DNA of 16,413 nt from JAKSSE01 sp045597645 (lineage in GTDB: Bacteria > Bacillota > Clostridia > Lachnospirales > Lachnospiraceae). Below are positions 16,123 through 16,413 of the stretch, piece by piece (positions within the stretch are counted from its first letter, which is position 1; each line of letters starts with the position of its first letter). The translations under genes and the position numbers were made by a program. The stretch is taken from NCBI GenBank assembly GCA_045597645.1, contig JAZLKM010000038.1, positions 1 to 16,413 of the forward strand, read 5' to 3'. Below the pieces are notes generated by a model, which saw only the letters and a list, made by a program, of their open reading frames with translations, was not told the DNA's origin and made no database searches.

Positions 16123-16413
16123 CATCCAGCTTTTGGGGGCTTGTAGTTTTACAAGGCTTGACCCGTACATGGATGCACCTCTCACCACTATGCCGTATCG
16201 CTAAGTGCCGCTAATGCATCTGCCGGTGGGGGGGCGGTCGCTCGTATACAACGTCCTTGTTGCTTCTCGCCCAAATCGCCATCCGTGGCGATTTGCCCGC
16301 CCTGCCTACCGTCATCTGAATAAGCGGCACTAACGCTCACTTAAAGTGGTGAGAGTCGCACCATGTACGTGCGCAAGCCTCGTTAAGTTAATGAGCCCCA
16401 ACAAAAGTGGATG
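16123..16413. repeat. Large imperfect inverted repeat (two diverged copies of a structured element, right end cut by window)
   Basis: The reverse complement of 16297-16413 matches 16123-16237 along nearly its whole length, with shared blocks such as CGTACATGG, CTCTCACCACT, AGTGCCGCT and CATCCA. Identity is about two thirds by eye, with an extra ~35 bases in the left arm near the centre. Each copy holds a small hairpin following AAGCC or preceding GGCTT: CTTGTA/TACAAG in one, CTCGTT/AATGAG in the other. The right arm reaches the last base, so the element continues outside the window. It could be a MITE-like element, a pair of inverted dispersed repeats, or a structured RNA. Confidence 0.8.
16272..16295. 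other. Perfect hairpin at the centre of the inverted repeat
   Basis: CAAATCGCC (16272-16280), loop ATCCGT, GGCGATTTG (16287-16295): a perfect 9-bp stem with a 6-base loop. It forms the tip of the long fold made by the two arms. No U-tract follows, so it is not a terminator. Confidence 0.8.

Noticed and set aside
16031..16210. Minus-strand open frame of 59 codons after which a TGA occurs, with protein-like sequence (…KLDELRSHISDNW…)
   Set aside because: It has no start codon or ribosome site, and the corresponding frame of the second repeat copy is broken by a stop. Conservation between the copies follows hairpins, not codons. A remnant of a gene cannot be excluded.
15801..16214. 137-codon plus-strand frame overlapping the glmM end and the terminator
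   Set aside because: It starts inside glmM in another frame, reads through a strong terminator hairpin and has no ribosome site or domain.
16123..16413. Group II intron end (GTGGTGAGAG resembles the sequence after intron domain V)
   Set aside because: No domain V stem with its AGC/GTT pairing was found in either copy and there is no reverse transcriptase in the window.

Overview
The window looks like chromosomal DNA from a Gram-positive anaerobe of the Clostridia, most likely Lachnospiraceae-like. This is inferred from strong AGGAGG-type ribosome binding sites, moderate G+C, AGA/ATA-rich codon use over most of the window, and the kinds of transporters and sugar enzymes present. No rRNA, tRNA, CRISPR array or intact transposase was seen.

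Layout. (1) Bases 1-369 hold the C-terminal end of an ATPase-like protein cut by the window edge. (2) Bases 414-2938 are a two-gene exporter unit: an MFS transporter and a MATE-family transporter overlapping by 4 bases, closed by a bidirectional terminator. (3) Bases 3107-4246 on the minus strand encode a Gfo/Idh/MocA oxidoreductase that converges on that terminator. (4) From 4372 to 11952 eight plus-strand genes follow with no convincing Rho-independent terminator: a cation diffusion facilitator, a PfkB sugar kinase, a cation:proton antiporter, a divergent FMN alpha-hydroxy-acid-dehydrogenase-like protein, a TIM-barrel sugar isomerase/epimerase, a GatD-like zinc polyol-phosphate dehydrogenase, an AlsE/Rpe-like ketose-phosphate 3-epimerase and an IspD/TarI-like cytidylyltransferase. 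(5) From 12064 to 15937 lies an amino-sugar operon: glmS, a stand-alone GlmU-type acetyltransferase half, and glmM, ended by a strong terminator. (6) The last ~430 bases have no convincing gene but contain a large imperfect inverted repeat that runs off the window end.

How the genes may work together. The glmS-acetyltransferase-glmM block covers fructose-6-P to GlcN-6-P to GlcN-1-P to GlcNAc-1-P, with only the UDP-transfer step missing. Just upstream, the kinase, epimerase, polyol-phosphate dehydrogenase and cytidylyltransferase could form a path from a ketose phosphate to a polyol phosphate to a CDP-activated polyol. This is analogous to, but not the same as, the known CDP-ribitol and CDP-mannitol routes. 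It is an inference from gene families and order, and it is the main candidate for an undescribed system here. The second candidate is the structured inverted repeat at the right edge, whose two diverged copies keep the same small hairpin through compensating base changes.
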